Shown: in pieces, positions 17,466 to 27,479 of the stretch
How positions within the stretch are numbered: the first letter of the stretch is position 1
Layout: each line of letters begins with the position of its first letter
NCBI RefSeq assembly: GCF_020524325.1
Contig: NZ_JAIVKY010000006.1
Coordinates: forward strand, 186,001 to 250,000
Direction: 5' to 3'
Origin: Sutcliffiella horikoshii
GTDB taxonomy: Bacteria; Bacillota; Bacilli; Bacillales; Bacillaceae_I
Length of the DNA stretch: 64,000 nt
Notes under the pieces: model-generated
Seen by the model: only the letters and a program-made list of their open reading frames with translations
The model's database searches: none
Told to the model about the DNA's origin: nothing
Translations under genes and position numbers: made by a program

Positions 17466-20400
17466 AAATATTCAACCTCTCTTTTTTCGTTTTGTAAATA
17501 TTCTTTTATAGTTTGATAATTTACTTGTATGTTATCTTCCAATACAATGGCTTGATAAGCAGTTTCTAAACATGTAAAAGTCTTAATTCCGTTCATTGTG
17601 CATAACGCACGATACATTGCCCCATTACGTGAAGGGTCTCTTCCTATTGTAGGAATGATAATGGCTGCAGAAAATTTATGTGTTTTCAAAGTGTTGACCA
17701 GTACATTCTGTGATATTGAATTGACGTCCATGTTATTTCCTTTCAAATATTCAGCAGTTCCTTCCGTTGCGACAAAAGAAAAACCTTTCTTTACCAGTTC
17801 GTGTAACAGTGGAAGTACATTTGGTTTCTCACGATCTGAGATGGAACAAAAGACTACTTTTTCTTCCTGCTTGGAGGTGAAGGGACTAGCTTTTCCTAGA
17901 AACAACGCTTTAGTCATCGCCTCTTCTAAAGTTTCTCCCAGTCCGATGATTTCTCCCGTAGACTTCATTTCTGGTCCCAGTACATGATCCACGTCTTTTA
18001 ATTTTGTATTGGAAAAGACAGGTGCTTTGACGGTCCAGAAACCCGGATTTTCTTTTAGCCCAGTTTGACTAAGCTTCTCGCCTAATTGTGCTTTGATTGC
18101 AAGTTCAATCATTGGGACATCCGTAACTTTACTCACTATCGGGACTGTTCTGGATGCTCTTGGATTTACTTCTAACACGTAGATATTGTCTTCATTAATA
18201 ACAAACTGGATATTGGCAATGCCAACTATTTGCGCGGCATTACATATTTTTTTTGTATAGTCTACTAGTCTTTCTTGCATCTGGTTTGACAGCGATAAAG
18301 AAGGCAGAACTGCAAGACTGTCACCTGAGTGAACTCCTGCCTTTTCTATATGTTCAAAAATGGCTGGAATATATATCTGGTCTCCATCTGAGATTACATC
18401 CAACTCGCATTCAAGTCCAGGCAAATAACGGTCTACTAATAGTGGCCATAGAAAATCATTATTTTGGTTTATATCAAGGAATGATTCTAATTCTTTGTCG
18501 TCATAGATGGTATACATGGATTGTCCTCCTATCACGTAAGATGGACGTACCAATACCGGATATCCTAAAGCCTGTGTTTCTGTTTTTAATTGACTGCTTT
18601 GTTCCACAATTTTTCCTTCTATATGAGGAATGCCTTCTGATTCCAATAATGAATAGAAGAGGGATCGATCCTCTAGCTTGTCAATGGATTCGGTGCTAGT
18701 ACCTGCAATTTTCGCACCTTGACCTGTAAGTCCTTCAGCAAGATTGATAGCAGTTTGTCCCCCAAATTGAATAAAGACAAGATCAATCTTTTCCTTTTGA
18801 ATGATGGGTAAAATATCTTCTACTGTAATGGGCTCAAAATAAAGTTTATCTGCTACTGAAAAGTCTGTACTGACCGTTTCTGGATTATTGTTTACTACAA
18901 TCGTTTCATAGCCGGATTTCTTCAATGCTTTCACTGCATGAACAGAGCAATAGTCAAACTCGATTCCTTGACCGATACGGATTGGACCGGACCCTATGAT
19001 GAGTGCTTTCTTGTTATGACTGACTTCTACTTCATCCCCTCCGTTATAGGTCGAATAGTAATATGGAGTTATAGCCTCAAATTCAGCTGCACATGTATCT
19101 ACCAACTTATAGGACGGAAAGATATGCTGATCCTTCATAAGAGAAGCCAACTCTTCATGGTTACAACCTAATAAAGCACACAATTTGTCATTACTGATAT
19201 TATGACGTTTTGCTATTTTTAAAGTATCAAGGGGTAATGTATCCAAGCTGTTGTTTGAAATGTCTTGTTCAAGCAATACCATTTGTTGTAACTTATGAAG
19301 GAACCATTTATCAACAGAAGTTACCTCATGTATGGACTCTAATGTAACACCTTGGCTAAAAGCATGGGTGATGGCAAAGAGTCTTAAATGCGTTGGTTCT
19401 TTCAGTAATCCCAACCACTGATTTTCCACTATACTCTCCATGGCAGGATGTGTAATCCCGTTTACTTTCATCTCCAAAGAGCGAAGTCCTTTATTTAATG
19501 CTCCTTCAAAAGTACGGTCAATCGCAAGTACTTCACCGGTTGCCTTCATTTGTGTACTAAGGGTTGAATCCGCCTCAGGAAATTTATCAAATGGAAACCT
19601 TGGTAACTTAACAACAACATAATCAAGAGCAGGTTCAAAGGAAGCAAACGTAGAGCCTGTAATTGGATTTTTTATTTCGTCCAAGTGGTAACCGACTGCA
19701 CACTTGGCTGCCATTCTTGCAATCGGATAACCGGTTGCCTTTGATGCAAGAGCGGATGAACGGCTTACCCGAGGATTCACCTCGATAATATAGTAATCGT
19801 CTGAATGTGGATCGATTGCAAATTGGATATTGCAACCTCCGACAATTTTTAAATTTCTTATTATTTTTAGACTTGCATTTCTTAGTAGTTGATATTGTCT
19901 ATCTGTTAAAGTCTGGGAAGGGGCCACTACGATAGAGTCTCCTGTATGAACACCGACCGGATCAAAATTCTCCATGTTGCAGACGATGATGCACGTATCA
20001 TTCTCATCACGCATCACCTCGTACTCCACTTCTTTCCAGCCTTTTATGCTTCTTTCCACTAAAACTTGACCGATAGGACTCAGACTCAACCCTTTTTTCA
20101 GTATGGATTCAAATTCTTTATCGTTATATGCAAAGCCGCCACCTTCTCCACCTAAGGTGTAAGCAGGTCTGATGATAAGCGGGTACCCGATTTCCTTAAC
20201 AAATTGAAGGCCTTCTTTTAGAGAATGAACAATCTGGGATTCAGGTACTGGTTCATTCAAATCCAACATCAGTTCTCGAAACAGTTCTCTGTCTTCTCCC
20301 TGTTGGATAGAGTGAACGGATGTTCCAAGGACTGAAACATTATGTCTACTCAAGATATCTTTGGCCGATAGCTCTACTATCAAGTTTAATGCAGTCTGCC

Positions 20401-20674
20401 CGCCGAGCGTTCCAATAATTCCGTCAGGCAGCTCTTTCTCGATAATGTTCTCTAGACTTTCCACTGTTAAAGGTTCCATATAAACATGATCTGCAATATC
20501 AACATCAGTCATAATGGTCGCAGGATTGTTGTTTACGAGGACCACTTCTATCCCCTCTTCTTTAAGGGCAAGGCAAGCTTGTGTTCCAGCATAGTCAAAT
20601 TCAGCTGCTTGACCGATGACGATCGGTCCTGACCCGATTACCAACACTTTTTTTATCTTTTTGTTAAATGGCAT
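17450..20674 (-). CDS. carB: Carbamoyl-phosphate synthase large subunit (arginine pathway)
   Basis: A 1074-residue large subunit with the duplicated layout of the family: GSGPIVIGQAAEFDYAG opens the first half and GSGPIRIGQGIEFDYC the second. Each half carries an ATP-grasp domain, with the allosteric MGS-like domain at the C-terminus. It makes carbamoyl phosphate from bicarbonate, ATP and ammonia delivered by CarA. Its place between carA and argF marks it as the arginine-specific copy; Bacillus species usually also have a pyrimidine-linked pair (pyrAA/pyrAB) elsewhere. The start overlaps the carA stop by 11 bases and has AGGAG upstream. Confidence 0.96.
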   Translation of the reverse strand: MPFNKKIKKVLVIGSGPIVIGQAAEFDYAGTQACLALKEEGIEVVLVNNNPATIMTDVDIADHVYMEPLTVESLENIIEKELPDGIIGTLGGQTALNLIVELSAKDILSRHNVSVLGTSVHSIQQGEDRELFRELMLDLNEPVPESQIVHSLKEGLQFVKEIGYPLIIRPAYTLGGEGGGFAYNDKEFESILKKGLSLSPIGQVLVERSIKGWKEVEYEVMRDENDTCIIVCNMENFDPVGVHTGDSIVVAPSQTLTDRQYQLLRNASLKIIRNLKIVGGCNIQFAIDPHSDDYYIIEVNPRVSRSSALASKATGYPIARMAAKCAVGYHLDEIKNPITGSTFASFEPALDYVVVKLPRFPFDKFPEADSTLSTQMKATGEVLAIDRTFEGALNKGLRSLEMKVNGITHPAMESIVENQWLGLLKEPTHLRLFAITHAFSQGVTLESIHEVTSVDKWFLHKLQQMVLLEQDISNNSLDTLPLDTLKIAKRHNISNDKLCALLGCNHEELASLMKDQHIFPSYKLVDTCAAEFEAITPYYYSTYNGGDEVEVSHNKKALIIGSGPIRIGQGIEFDYCSVHAVKALKKSGYETIVVNNNPETVSTDFSVADKLYFEPITVEDILPIIQKEKIDLVFIQFGGQTAINLAEGLTGQGAKIAGTSTESIDKLEDRSLFYSLLESEGIPHIEGKIVEQSSQLKTETQALGYPVLVRPSYVIGGQSMYTIYDDKELESFLDINQNNDFLWPLLVDRYLPGLECELDVISDGDQIYIPAIFEHIEKAGVHSGDSLAVLPSLSLSNQMQERLVDYTKKICNAAQIVGIANIQFVINEDNIYVLEVNPRASRTVPIVSKVTDVPMIELAIKAQLGEKLSQTGLKENPGFWTVKAPVFSNTKLKDVDHVLGPEMKSTGEIIGLGETLEEAMTKALFLGKASPFTSKQEEKVVFCSISDREKPNVLPLLHELVKKGFSFVATEGTAEYLKGNNMDVNSISQNVLVNTLKTHKFSAAIIIPTIGRDPSRNGAMYRALCTMNGIKTFTCLETAYQAIVLEDNIQVNYQTIKEYLQNEKREVEYLCKVY

Positions 20675-21737
20675 ATGACATTACTCCTGTTTTCTCATGG
20701 ATGAGTGTTAGAAATTTCTCAAATATATAATTGGTATCCTGCGGTCCAGGGTGTGCTTCCGGGTGAAATTGGACACTTAAAGCAGGGAAATTTTTAAGTT
20801 GAAGGCCTTCCACTGTTCCATCGTTTATATTTTTATAGGTGATAGAAAAGACATCTAGATTAATAGAATCTTCTTTTACGTTATAGCTGTGATTTTGTGA
20901 CGTGATATACACTTTCCCTGTAACAAGTTCTTTTACAGGGTGATTGCCGCCTCGATGGCCAAAAAGTAACTTTTCTGTGGTTGCACCAAATGCCATTGCT
21001 AACAATTGATGACCAAGGCAGATTCCAAGCGTTGGGAATTTTTCAACAATCATTTTAATTTTTGGCAAGTGACTCTTTAATACTTCAGGATTTCCAGGAC
21101 CATTACTTAGTAACACCCCATCAGGTTGAAGGGCCTCTACTTCTTCTAAGCTCGTGGTAAATGGTACAACTGTTACCTGACAGTTTGCATGAAGCAAAGC
21201 TTCTAGTATCGACTTTTTATAACCATAATCCACCAGAACAATATGAGGACCTGCACCAGGAAAGTTTTTTATTTTAGGGGTGGACACCAATTCCACCCAA
21301 TTATCAGGAACTTTTATATCGGGGAATTCTTTTAAAGTGTTAGTAATAAACCCTTTCACAGATCCGCGTTTTCGAATGGTTTTAACAAGCTCTCTTGTAT
21401 CCACATTACTAAGTCCACTGATTCCCATTTCACCTAAAAGCTCCGGTGCTGCAACCTCAGAAGAATAATGATTAGGCAAATGACACGCCTCTCCCATGAC
21501 TACCCCTTTGGCATAGATATTTGCGGCTTCAAAATCTTGTGGGTTAATCCCGTAGTTTCCAATTAAAGGATAACAGAAGACGATAATTTGGCCAGCATAG
21601 GAGGGGTCTGACATAATTTCTTGATAACCTGTCATACTGGTGTTGAAAACCACTTCCCCTATTGCATCCCCTTTACTTCCTATTAAAGTACCGGGAAAAA
21701 CTTCCCCTGTTTCTAAAACTAAATATCCATTATCCAT
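20664..21737 (-). CDS. carA: Carbamoyl-phosphate synthase small subunit (glutamine amidotransferase)
   Basis: A 357-residue glutaminase subunit. The class I amidotransferase domain has GICLGHQLLA with nucleophile Cys240 and the HPEAHPGP block that supplies His and Glu of the triad. The N-terminal half is the CPSase-specific domain. It hydrolyses glutamine and channels ammonia to CarB. GGGAGG precedes the ATG, and the gene overlaps argD by eight bases and carB by eleven, so the operon is tightly coupled. Confidence 0.96.
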   Translation of the reverse strand: MDNGYLVLETGEVFPGTLIGSKGDAIGEVVFNTSMTGYQEIMSDPSYAGQIIVFCYPLIGNYGINPQDFEAANIYAKGVVMGEACHLPNHYSSEVAAPELLGEMGISGLSNVDTRELVKTIRKRGSVKGFITNTLKEFPDIKVPDNWVELVSTPKIKNFPGAGPHIVLVDYGYKKSILEALLHANCQVTVVPFTTSLEEVEALQPDGVLLSNGPGNPEVLKSHLPKIKMIVEKFPTLGICLGHQLLAMAFGATTEKLLFGHRGGNHPVKELVTGKVYITSQNHSYNVKEDSINLDVFSITYKNINDGTVEGLQLKNFPALSVQFHPEAHPGPQDTNYIFEKFLTLIHEKTGVMSYAI

Positions 21738-22926
21738 GTTCTTCCTCCCTGTATTGTTGTAGTACCTTGGTGAATGTTTGAATAAAAGAGACCACTTCTT
21801 CTTGTGAGATTGTGAGAGGTGGAAGCAATCTTACTACGTTTGGACCGGCACTTAATAATAATAGATTTTGTTCTAATGCCATGTTGACTATGTCCATTGC
21901 GTTCCCATTTATCTCCAAACCAATAAGCATACCCTTTCCCCTTATTTCCTTAATAAAGGAAAAGTCATCTAGCAAAGTTTCAAGCTGTGAATGCAGAAAC
22001 TTGCTCTGTTCTGCAACATTTTTCAAAAAGTTTTCTTCGCTTATAATATTTAACGTTTCAATGCCTGCAGTACATGCCAACGGGTTTCCGCCAAAAGTAC
22101 TTCCATGCATTCCAGGTTGAAAGGCAGCAGAGACCTCTTCCTTAGCGAGCATCGCCCCAATAGGAAAACCTGAGCCCAACCCTTTGGCTAGTGTCATAAT
22201 ATCTGGTTCAAGATGGTATTGTTCATATAAAAACAAGCTTCCGGTACGACCCATTCCCGTTTGCACTTCATCTATCACAAGTAGTATCCCATTCTCCTTA
22301 CATATAGCAGATAGTTCTTTTACCCAGTCAGGATCTGTCGGTACCACTCCACCTTCGCCTTGAAGAAGTTCTAACATGACAGCGGTTGGTTCCAATTCAC
22401 TTATTGTTTGTAGAGATTGGTAATCATTATAAGACAGGTGGATAAACCCTTCTAGCATGGGTTCAAATCCAGCCTTGATTTTCTCTTGACCAGTTGCAGC
22501 CACTGTAGCCAAAGTTCTTCCGTGAAAGCTTTGCTGAAAAGTCACAATGCTAGCTTGCTTTTTATGCTTCTTATTGGCAATGGCCCTTACAAGCTTAATA
22601 GCAGCCTCGTTAGCCTCTGCACCGCTATTACAGAAAAACGCCTGATCAAAACAGGATTTTTCCACCAAAAGGCTGGCGAGCTCTTCCTGTTTTGGCACGT
22701 GATAAAGGTTGGACGTATGCCATAGATTGGACAGTTGTTTCTCAAGAGCTTTTTGAACTTCTGGGGGACAATGCCCGAGATTGCATGTTGCAATTCCTGA
22801 AGTGAAATCCAGATATGCTTCATTCTTGTCAGACCAGACATATGCCCCTTTACCTTTTTGGATAGATAAAGGCAGCCTGTTGTATGTATTCATTATTGGT
22901 GAGTAATCAGTAGCAGATTTAGACAC
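21730..22926 (-). CDS. argD: Acetylornithine aminotransferase
   Basis: A 398-residue class III aminotransferase that converts N-acetylglutamate semialdehyde to N-acetylornithine with PLP. The PLP lysine lies in TLAKGLGSGFPIGA, and VIDEVQTGMGRTG is the cofactor-binding aspartate region. The start chosen is GTG at 22926, overlapping the argB stop as GTGTCTAA and preceded by GGAG in the argB end. The in-frame ATG 33 bases later has no ribosome binding site, and one 42 bases earlier would add an unlikely basic extension. Confidence 0.94.
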   Translation of the reverse strand: MSKSATDYSPIMNTYNRLPLSIQKGKGAYVWSDKNEAYLDFTSGIATCNLGHCPPEVQKALEKQLSNLWHTSNLYHVPKQEELASLLVEKSCFDQAFFCNSGAEANEAAIKLVRAIANKKHKKQASIVTFQQSFHGRTLATVAATGQEKIKAGFEPMLEGFIHLSYNDYQSLQTISELEPTAVMLELLQGEGGVVPTDPDWVKELSAICKENGILLVIDEVQTGMGRTGSLFLYEQYHLEPDIMTLAKGLGSGFPIGAMLAKEEVSAAFQPGMHGSTFGGNPLACTAGIETLNIISEENFLKNVAEQSKFLHSQLETLLDDFSFIKEIRGKGMLIGLEINGNAMDIVNMALEQNLLLLSAGPNVVRLLPPLTISQEEVVSFIQTFTKVLQQYREEEHG

Positions 22927-23716
22927 TTTTCTCCATAACCTCCTCAAGGTAGAATGATGTACCTGCACCTGTATGGTTCAATGCAAAATCGATCAAGGCG
23001 TCCCTTGTAGTGCCATTTATAATTCCAATCTTACTCACCCCTTTTGTTAAGCATTGAATGGCTGCCTCCACTTTTGGAATCATCCCACCAGTAATTTGAT
23101 TACTTTCTATTAAGCTATTAACTTCTAAATCTGATAACTTAGACACGACAGAATCTCCTACAAGCACTCCATCAACATCTGTGATCATGCAAAGAGGTGC
23201 ACGGAATGCCGTTGCAACAGCCGCCGCTGCCATATCCGCATTAATATTGTAGTGCTGGCCGTCTTTATCAACAGCAACCGGTGAGATGATTGGAATGATT
23301 CCTTGTTGCATGATTGTAAGTAGTAATTCTTTATTTACATCCACAATTTCACCAACTAACCCTAGCTCCTCTGCATTGGCAATTGGCTCTGCCATAAGAA
23401 ACCTTCCATCCACACCACTTAAACCCATTGCATTTCCGCCGGCTTTCATTATTTCGCGTACAAAATGCTTGTTCATCGATCCTGACAAAACCATTTCCAC
23501 AACTTCCAATACAGGCTCTGTCGTTTTTCTTAAACCGTTGACAAAAGTGGTTTCCACATTTAGCGAGGATAAAATATTCGAAATAGAGGGTCCTCCTCCA
23601 TGAACAACGATTGGTTGAATATGATGCTTTGTTTTTAACTCTACTAATTCTGTAAAAAAAGAGGCAGAAAGCTTCTCTACTGTACTGCCACCACACTTGA
23701 TTACGAGCGACTTCAT
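22919..23716 (-). CDS. argB: Acetylglutamate kinase
   Basis: A 265-residue amino-acid-kinase-fold enzyme phosphorylating N-acetylglutamate. The N-terminal KCGGSTVEKL phosphate loop, the HGGGPSI block and ITDVDGVL are characteristic. The start chosen is the ATG eight bases after AAAGGAGG. An in-frame start 81 bases upstream would reach into argJ. In Bacillus this enzyme is not the main feedback point, because the ArgJ cycle recycles the acetyl group. Its coupling to argD by an 8-base overlap supports one polycistronic message. Confidence 0.94.
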   Translation of the reverse strand: MKSLVIKCGGSTVEKLSASFFTELVELKTKHHIQPIVVHGGGPSISNILSSLNVETTFVNGLRKTTEPVLEVVEMVLSGSMNKHFVREIMKAGGNAMGLSGVDGRFLMAEPIANAEELGLVGEIVDVNKELLLTIMQQGIIPIISPVAVDKDGQHYNINADMAAAAVATAFRAPLCMITDVDGVLVGDSVVSKLSDLEVNSLIESNQITGGMIPKVEAAIQCLTKGVSKIGIINGTTRDALIDFALNHTGAGTSFYLEEVMEKSV

Positions 23717-23729
23717 TGATTGGCCTCCT

Positions 23730-24968
23730 TTACGTTCGATATGATGCATTAATCCGTACATAATCGTAAGATAAATCACAACCCCAAGCAGTAGCATGTT
23801 CCCTTCCTGCTAAAAGGTCTATAACTATGTCTATTTTTTCATTCTTTAAATAAGATTTGGCTTCCTCTTCACAGAATGTAACAGGCATCCCATCTTCCAC
23901 GATTAAGATTGGCCCGATCATCACTTTGATTTTTTCCGTATTTATGGTAATCCCACTATATCCAACAGCGGACACAATCCGCCCCCAGTTCGGATCCTGG
24001 CCAAAAACTGCTGCTTTCACTAAACTCGAACCGACAATGGTTTTAGCAATGACTTGGGCATCGTGAGCTGTTACTGCTCCATTTACTTGCACTTCAATTA
24101 GCTTTGTAGCTCCTTCACCATCTCGTGCTATTTGTTGAGAAAGTGATTGACAGACAATATGAAGTCCTTCTTTAAAAAGTGCATATTCATCGTCATCTTG
24201 CGTCCATCGATCATTACCAGCCATCCCATTTGCCAATACAAGCACCATGTCATTTGTACTTGTATCACCGTCTACGGTAATCATATTAAATGTCTTTGCC
24301 GTTACTTCTCTTAATGCTTGTTGTAATGCTTCATGGTCTATATTGATATCGGTCGTGACAAATCCAAGCATGGTTGCCATGTTTGGATGTATCATCCCTG
24401 AACCCTTTGCAGCACCTGCTATTGTATAAACTTTATTTTCGGTCTCTAATTGAAGACATATGTGTTTCGTAAATGTGTCTGTTGTCAAAATAGCTTCTTC
24501 AAAAGAAGTCGCATCATTACCGGATATTTGCGTTGATATCGATTCCACTCCTGTTACTATCTTGTTCATTGGCAGCTGTTCCCCTATGACACCTGTAGAA
24601 ATAACTGCAACATCCTGCTCGTTCAGACAAGCCATTTCAGCAAAAATGCTTCTCATTTTATAAGCATTTTGTAATCCATCTTTTCCTGTACAAGAGTTAG
24701 CATTACCTGAATTAACGATAACGCCTTGAAGAGTTCCGTCGGTGTTGATGCTTTCTTGTGATACTTTAAGCGGTGGTGCCTGAAATTGATTGGTTGTGTA
24801 GACTGCTGCAGCTGTTGCAGGAACTTCACTATATATCCACCCCAGGTCTTTTCGTTTGCGTTTTATCCCGCAGTGTACACCACCAGCAGAAAAACCTTTG
24901 GGAGTACATATATTTCCTTGTTCCAAGGCAATCCATTTCTCTTTTTTAGATAAAACTTCCACTTTCAT
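23730..24968 (-). CDS. argJ: Bifunctional ornithine acetyltransferase / N-acetylglutamate synthase
   Basis: A 412-residue ArgJ. The self-cleavage site HPNMATMLGF is present; its threonine becomes the N-terminal nucleophile of the beta chain. The enzyme moves acetyl from acetylornithine to glutamate, giving the cyclic arginine pathway. No argA-like or argE-like gene is seen in the cluster, as expected with a working ArgJ. Whether it also accepts acetyl-CoA (bifunctional) cannot be read from sequence, but Bacillus enzymes usually do. GAGGTG lies upstream of the ATG, 15 bases after the argC stop. Confidence 0.95.
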   Translation of the reverse strand: MKVEVLSKKEKWIALEQGNICTPKGFSAGGVHCGIKRKRKDLGWIYSEVPATAAAVYTTNQFQAPPLKVSQESINTDGTLQGVIVNSGNANSCTGKDGLQNAYKMRSIFAEMACLNEQDVAVISTGVIGEQLPMNKIVTGVESISTQISGNDATSFEEAILTTDTFTKHICLQLETENKVYTIAGAAKGSGMIHPNMATMLGFVTTDINIDHEALQQALREVTAKTFNMITVDGDTSTNDMVLVLANGMAGNDRWTQDDDEYALFKEGLHIVCQSLSQQIARDGEGATKLIEVQVNGAVTAHDAQVIAKTIVGSSLVKAAVFGQDPNWGRIVSAVGYSGITINTEKIKVMIGPILIVEDGMPVTFCEEEAKSYLKNEKIDIVIDLLAGREHATAWGCDLSYDYVRINASYRT

Positions 24969-24982
24969 GTCTTCACCTCTTT

Positions 24983-26020
24983 TTATGGATAAACTGGAGT
25001 GATCTTTAATCCTGTCTGTTCGTTCCAGCCGTTCAAGATGTTCATGTTTTGAACAGCCTGACCTGATGCGCCCTTCATTACATTGTCTATAACAGATACG
25101 ATTGTAATTCTGTTGGTCCTTTCGTCCACTGCTATTCCCAGGTCACAATAGTTAGAGCTGTAAACTTCTTTAGTGGCGGGCCATTGATTCTCCTGTCTGA
25201 TTCGAACGAAATACTCTTTTTGATAGAACTCATTGTAGAGTGCGACTGCTTCTTTTGTAGTTATTGATTGTGCTAAATCACAATAAATGGTGCACAAAAT
25301 CCCTCTGGACATTGGGACAAGATGCGGAGTAAACGTGATGGAGACATCCATGCCTGAAAATGTCTGAATGACTTGTTCCATTTCCGGGATATGTTGATGG
25401 TTTCCTAGTTTATAAGCTTTTACATTTTCATTTACTTCGCAATAATGAGTGCCCATGCTAGCTTTTCTGCCTGCACCTGTTACTCCAGATTTCCCATCAA
25501 TGATGATGCTGTTTACATTAATCAAATTGGTCTTTAATAATGGTGCAAGACCTAGCAATGTAGCAGTGGGATAACATCCCGGGTTAGCTATTAAAGAGGC
25601 ATGTTTAATTTCTTCCCTAAAAAGTTCAGGTAACCCATATGTAGATTTTTGTAGAACGTTATCAGGGGCTGATGAATATTTATACCATTTGTCGTATAAA
25701 TTAGATTCTTTTAAGCGGTGATCTCCAGATAAATCAATACAGGGAATCCCTTCTTCTACGAATCTATAAATCATGTCTTTAGCAATTCCTGACGGTGTTG
25801 CAAAAAAGAATAGGTCAGCACTCTCCATCAAATTATCTACATTCACTTCTTCTAATCTGTCCTTTTCAATCCCCATTAAATGGGGATATTGCTCCGAAAT
25901 CAGTGTTCCACTAGTTGAATAGGAGCCAAGAAAACTTATTTCCGCTTCCGGATGTTGCTTTAAAAGCCTAACAAGTTCTACACCGCTATATCCGTTCGCA
26001 CCGATAATACCAACCTTCAA
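24983..26020 (-). CDS. argC: N-acetyl-gamma-glutamyl-phosphate reductase
   Basis: A 345-residue NADPH-dependent reductase, first gene of the arginine operon. The Rossmann motif VGIIGANGYSG opens the protein and NPGCYPTAT holds the catalytic cysteine. The start chosen is TTG at 26020, nine bases after GGAGAGG, which gives the family N-terminus MKVGIIGANG. An ATG nine bases earlier sits directly on the ribosome binding site. It is preceded by a promoter covered by ARG boxes. Confidence 0.94.
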   Translation of the reverse strand: MKVGIIGANGYSGVELVRLLKQHPEAEISFLGSYSTSGTLISEQYPHLMGIEKDRLEEVNVDNLMESADLFFFATPSGIAKDMIYRFVEEGIPCIDLSGDHRLKESNLYDKWYKYSSAPDNVLQKSTYGLPELFREEIKHASLIANPGCYPTATLLGLAPLLKTNLINVNSIIIDGKSGVTGAGRKASMGTHYCEVNENVKAYKLGNHQHIPEMEQVIQTFSGMDVSITFTPHLVPMSRGILCTIYCDLAQSITTKEAVALYNEFYQKEYFVRIRQENQWPATKEVYSSNYCDLGIAVDERTNRITIVSVIDNVMKGASGQAVQNMNILNGWNEQTGLKITPVYP

Positions 26021-26050
26021 GATATTCATCCTCTCCATGCGTTTATAATA

Positions 26051-26085
26051 TGAATTATTATAACTATGTATGTATAAAAATACAA
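26051..26085 (-). promoter_or_regulatory. argC promoter overlapped by two ArgR/AhrC-type ARG boxes
   Basis: On the minus strand TTGTAT (26080-26085) and TATAAT (26057-26062) are 17 bp apart, a good sigma-A promoter. The palindrome TGTATAAAAATACA (26071-26084) covers the -35 side, and TGAATTATTATAAC (26051-26064) covers the -10. Both resemble the ARG-box half-sites used by ArgR/AhrC. Binding there would block RNA polymerase when arginine is plentiful. Confidence 0.75.
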
Positions 26086-26094
26086 TAAGTTTTT

Positions 26095-26141
26095 TTAAAA
26101 AAAGATGACCTTGAGCGAATAGATTTCTCAAGGTCATCTTT
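26095..26141 (-). terminator. Terminator of the M20 peptidase gene
   Basis: A 15-bp perfect stem AAAGATGACCTTGAG/CTCAAGGTCATCTTT, loop of 11, with a T-run on the minus strand. It insulates the argC promoter that begins ten bases further on. Confidence 0.85.
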
Positions 26142-26149
26142 ATTAATTT

Positions 26150-27283
26150 TTATTCTCCCAAGGCGGCAATCGTTTTTGCGAGTAGTTCGGTTCGTTCTGT
26201 TAGAGAGGGAACCTCTAAGTATTCTTCTTCACTATGGGCATTCCCGCCAACCGGACCCATTCCATCAACGGTGGCAATCCCCATTGCGGCAGTAAAAGAG
26301 GCATCCGATCCCCCGCCTGTAGCAGTATCTTTCACCTCGACTCCTATCTGCTCCCCAACTTTTTCAATGACATGCAACAATGATTCTGTGCGTGCCGTTT
26401 TCTCCATAGGTAGCCGGTTCATTTCCCCTACAAGCTCAACCTCTGTGCCTTTGACATCAGTAGAAGCACAAATCTTTTCCAATTTCCGTTCAATGGGCAG
26501 TGCTTGTTCTCGTTCTGTGATCCTGATGTCTACATGCGCAACAGCACTGTCAGATACGGTATTAACGGAGGATCCCCCCTCTATCAAGCCTACGTTCACA
26601 CTAATTCCTTTAGAATGATCATTAAGTGCATGTAGTTGTATCACTTTATGAGCGAGCTCTTCAATCGCACTTCTTCCTTTTTCAGGCTCAATCCCAGAAT
26701 GAGCAGCGCGCCCTCGTACATTTATCGTATATTTCCCTTTTCCTCTTCTCGCCGTAACTAAAGAACCGTCTTTTCTGGCAGGTTCCATGATAAGCGCATA
26801 TTTTTTATCCGCTGCTTTGCTCTCGATAAGCGATTTGGAAGACGGAGATCCAATCTCTTCATCACTGTTCAATACAAGAACAACATCTTGATAAGCTTTA
26901 GAATGTGAGTGAATTAACGCTTTCATAGCGTAGAGGATGGAAACTTGGCTGGCTTTCATATCAATCACACCCGGTCCATATGCCCTGTCACCTTCCACTT
27001 TGAAAGGTCTACTTTGTACTGTACCGTTGGGAAATACAGTATCCATATGTGCCACAATAATAATCTTTGGTTCTTTTGCTAAAGGGTGTTGAATAACTAA
27101 ATGATTTCCATACTTTTCTTCTTCTAACACTTGGACGGAAAATCCAATAGATCTATACTCCTTTGATAAAATAGAGGCTATTTGATCGATTCCTTCCTTT
27201 GAAGTTGAGCCACTATCAATATTGACCAGTTTTTCCAACAACTCTAGCATTTCAGTTTGTTTATTTTGTAAAAACTCTTTCAT
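26150..27283 (-). CDS. M20 family metallopeptidase (glutamate carboxypeptidase-like)
   Basis: A 377-residue M20 peptidase resembling carboxypeptidase G2. Metal-site motifs are visible: AHMDTVFP, GPGVIDMK (bridging Asp), SDEEIGS (catalytic and metal Glu), and the distal GNAHSEEE histidine. The lid/dimerisation domain occupies the middle (ARRGKGKYTINVRGRAAHSG). Such enzymes remove C-terminal glutamate or deacylate N-acyl amino acids. Its position beside the arginine cluster is suggestive, but it has its own terminator and ArgJ makes an ArgE-like step unnecessary. The start has AGGAGAG upstream; an ATG 18 bases earlier lies before that site. Confidence 0.85.
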   Translation of the reverse strand: MKEFLQNKQTEMLELLEKLVNIDSGSTSKEGIDQIASILSKEYRSIGFSVQVLEEEKYGNHLVIQHPLAKEPKIIIVAHMDTVFPNGTVQSRPFKVEGDRAYGPGVIDMKASQVSILYAMKALIHSHSKAYQDVVLVLNSDEEIGSPSSKSLIESKAADKKYALIMEPARKDGSLVTARRGKGKYTINVRGRAAHSGIEPEKGRSAIEELAHKVIQLHALNDHSKGISVNVGLIEGGSSVNTVSDSAVAHVDIRITEREQALPIERKLEKICASTDVKGTEVELVGEMNRLPMEKTARTESLLHVIEKVGEQIGVEVKDTATGGGSDASFTAAMGIATVDGMGPVGGNAHSEEEYLEVPSLTERTELLAKTIAALGE

Positions 27284-27479
27284 CTTACTCTCTCCTGACA
27301 TTTAGACGCATACACTTTTTATATACATATATTTATTCTCATTCACTATTATACCTTTTCTACTTATTAAGTCCTATATTTCCTTTATTCTACCTATTTT
27401 AAGAATTCAAACCTAATTTCCCTCAAAAAGAAATTTTTATCTGAATAAACTATCTATTATACATTGTGGCTAATTTATG

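Noticed and set aside
26150-27283. Acetylornithine deacetylase (argE)
   Set aside because: The motifs fit the carboxypeptidase G2 type more closely, it has its own terminator before the operon, and ArgJ makes ArgE unnecessary.
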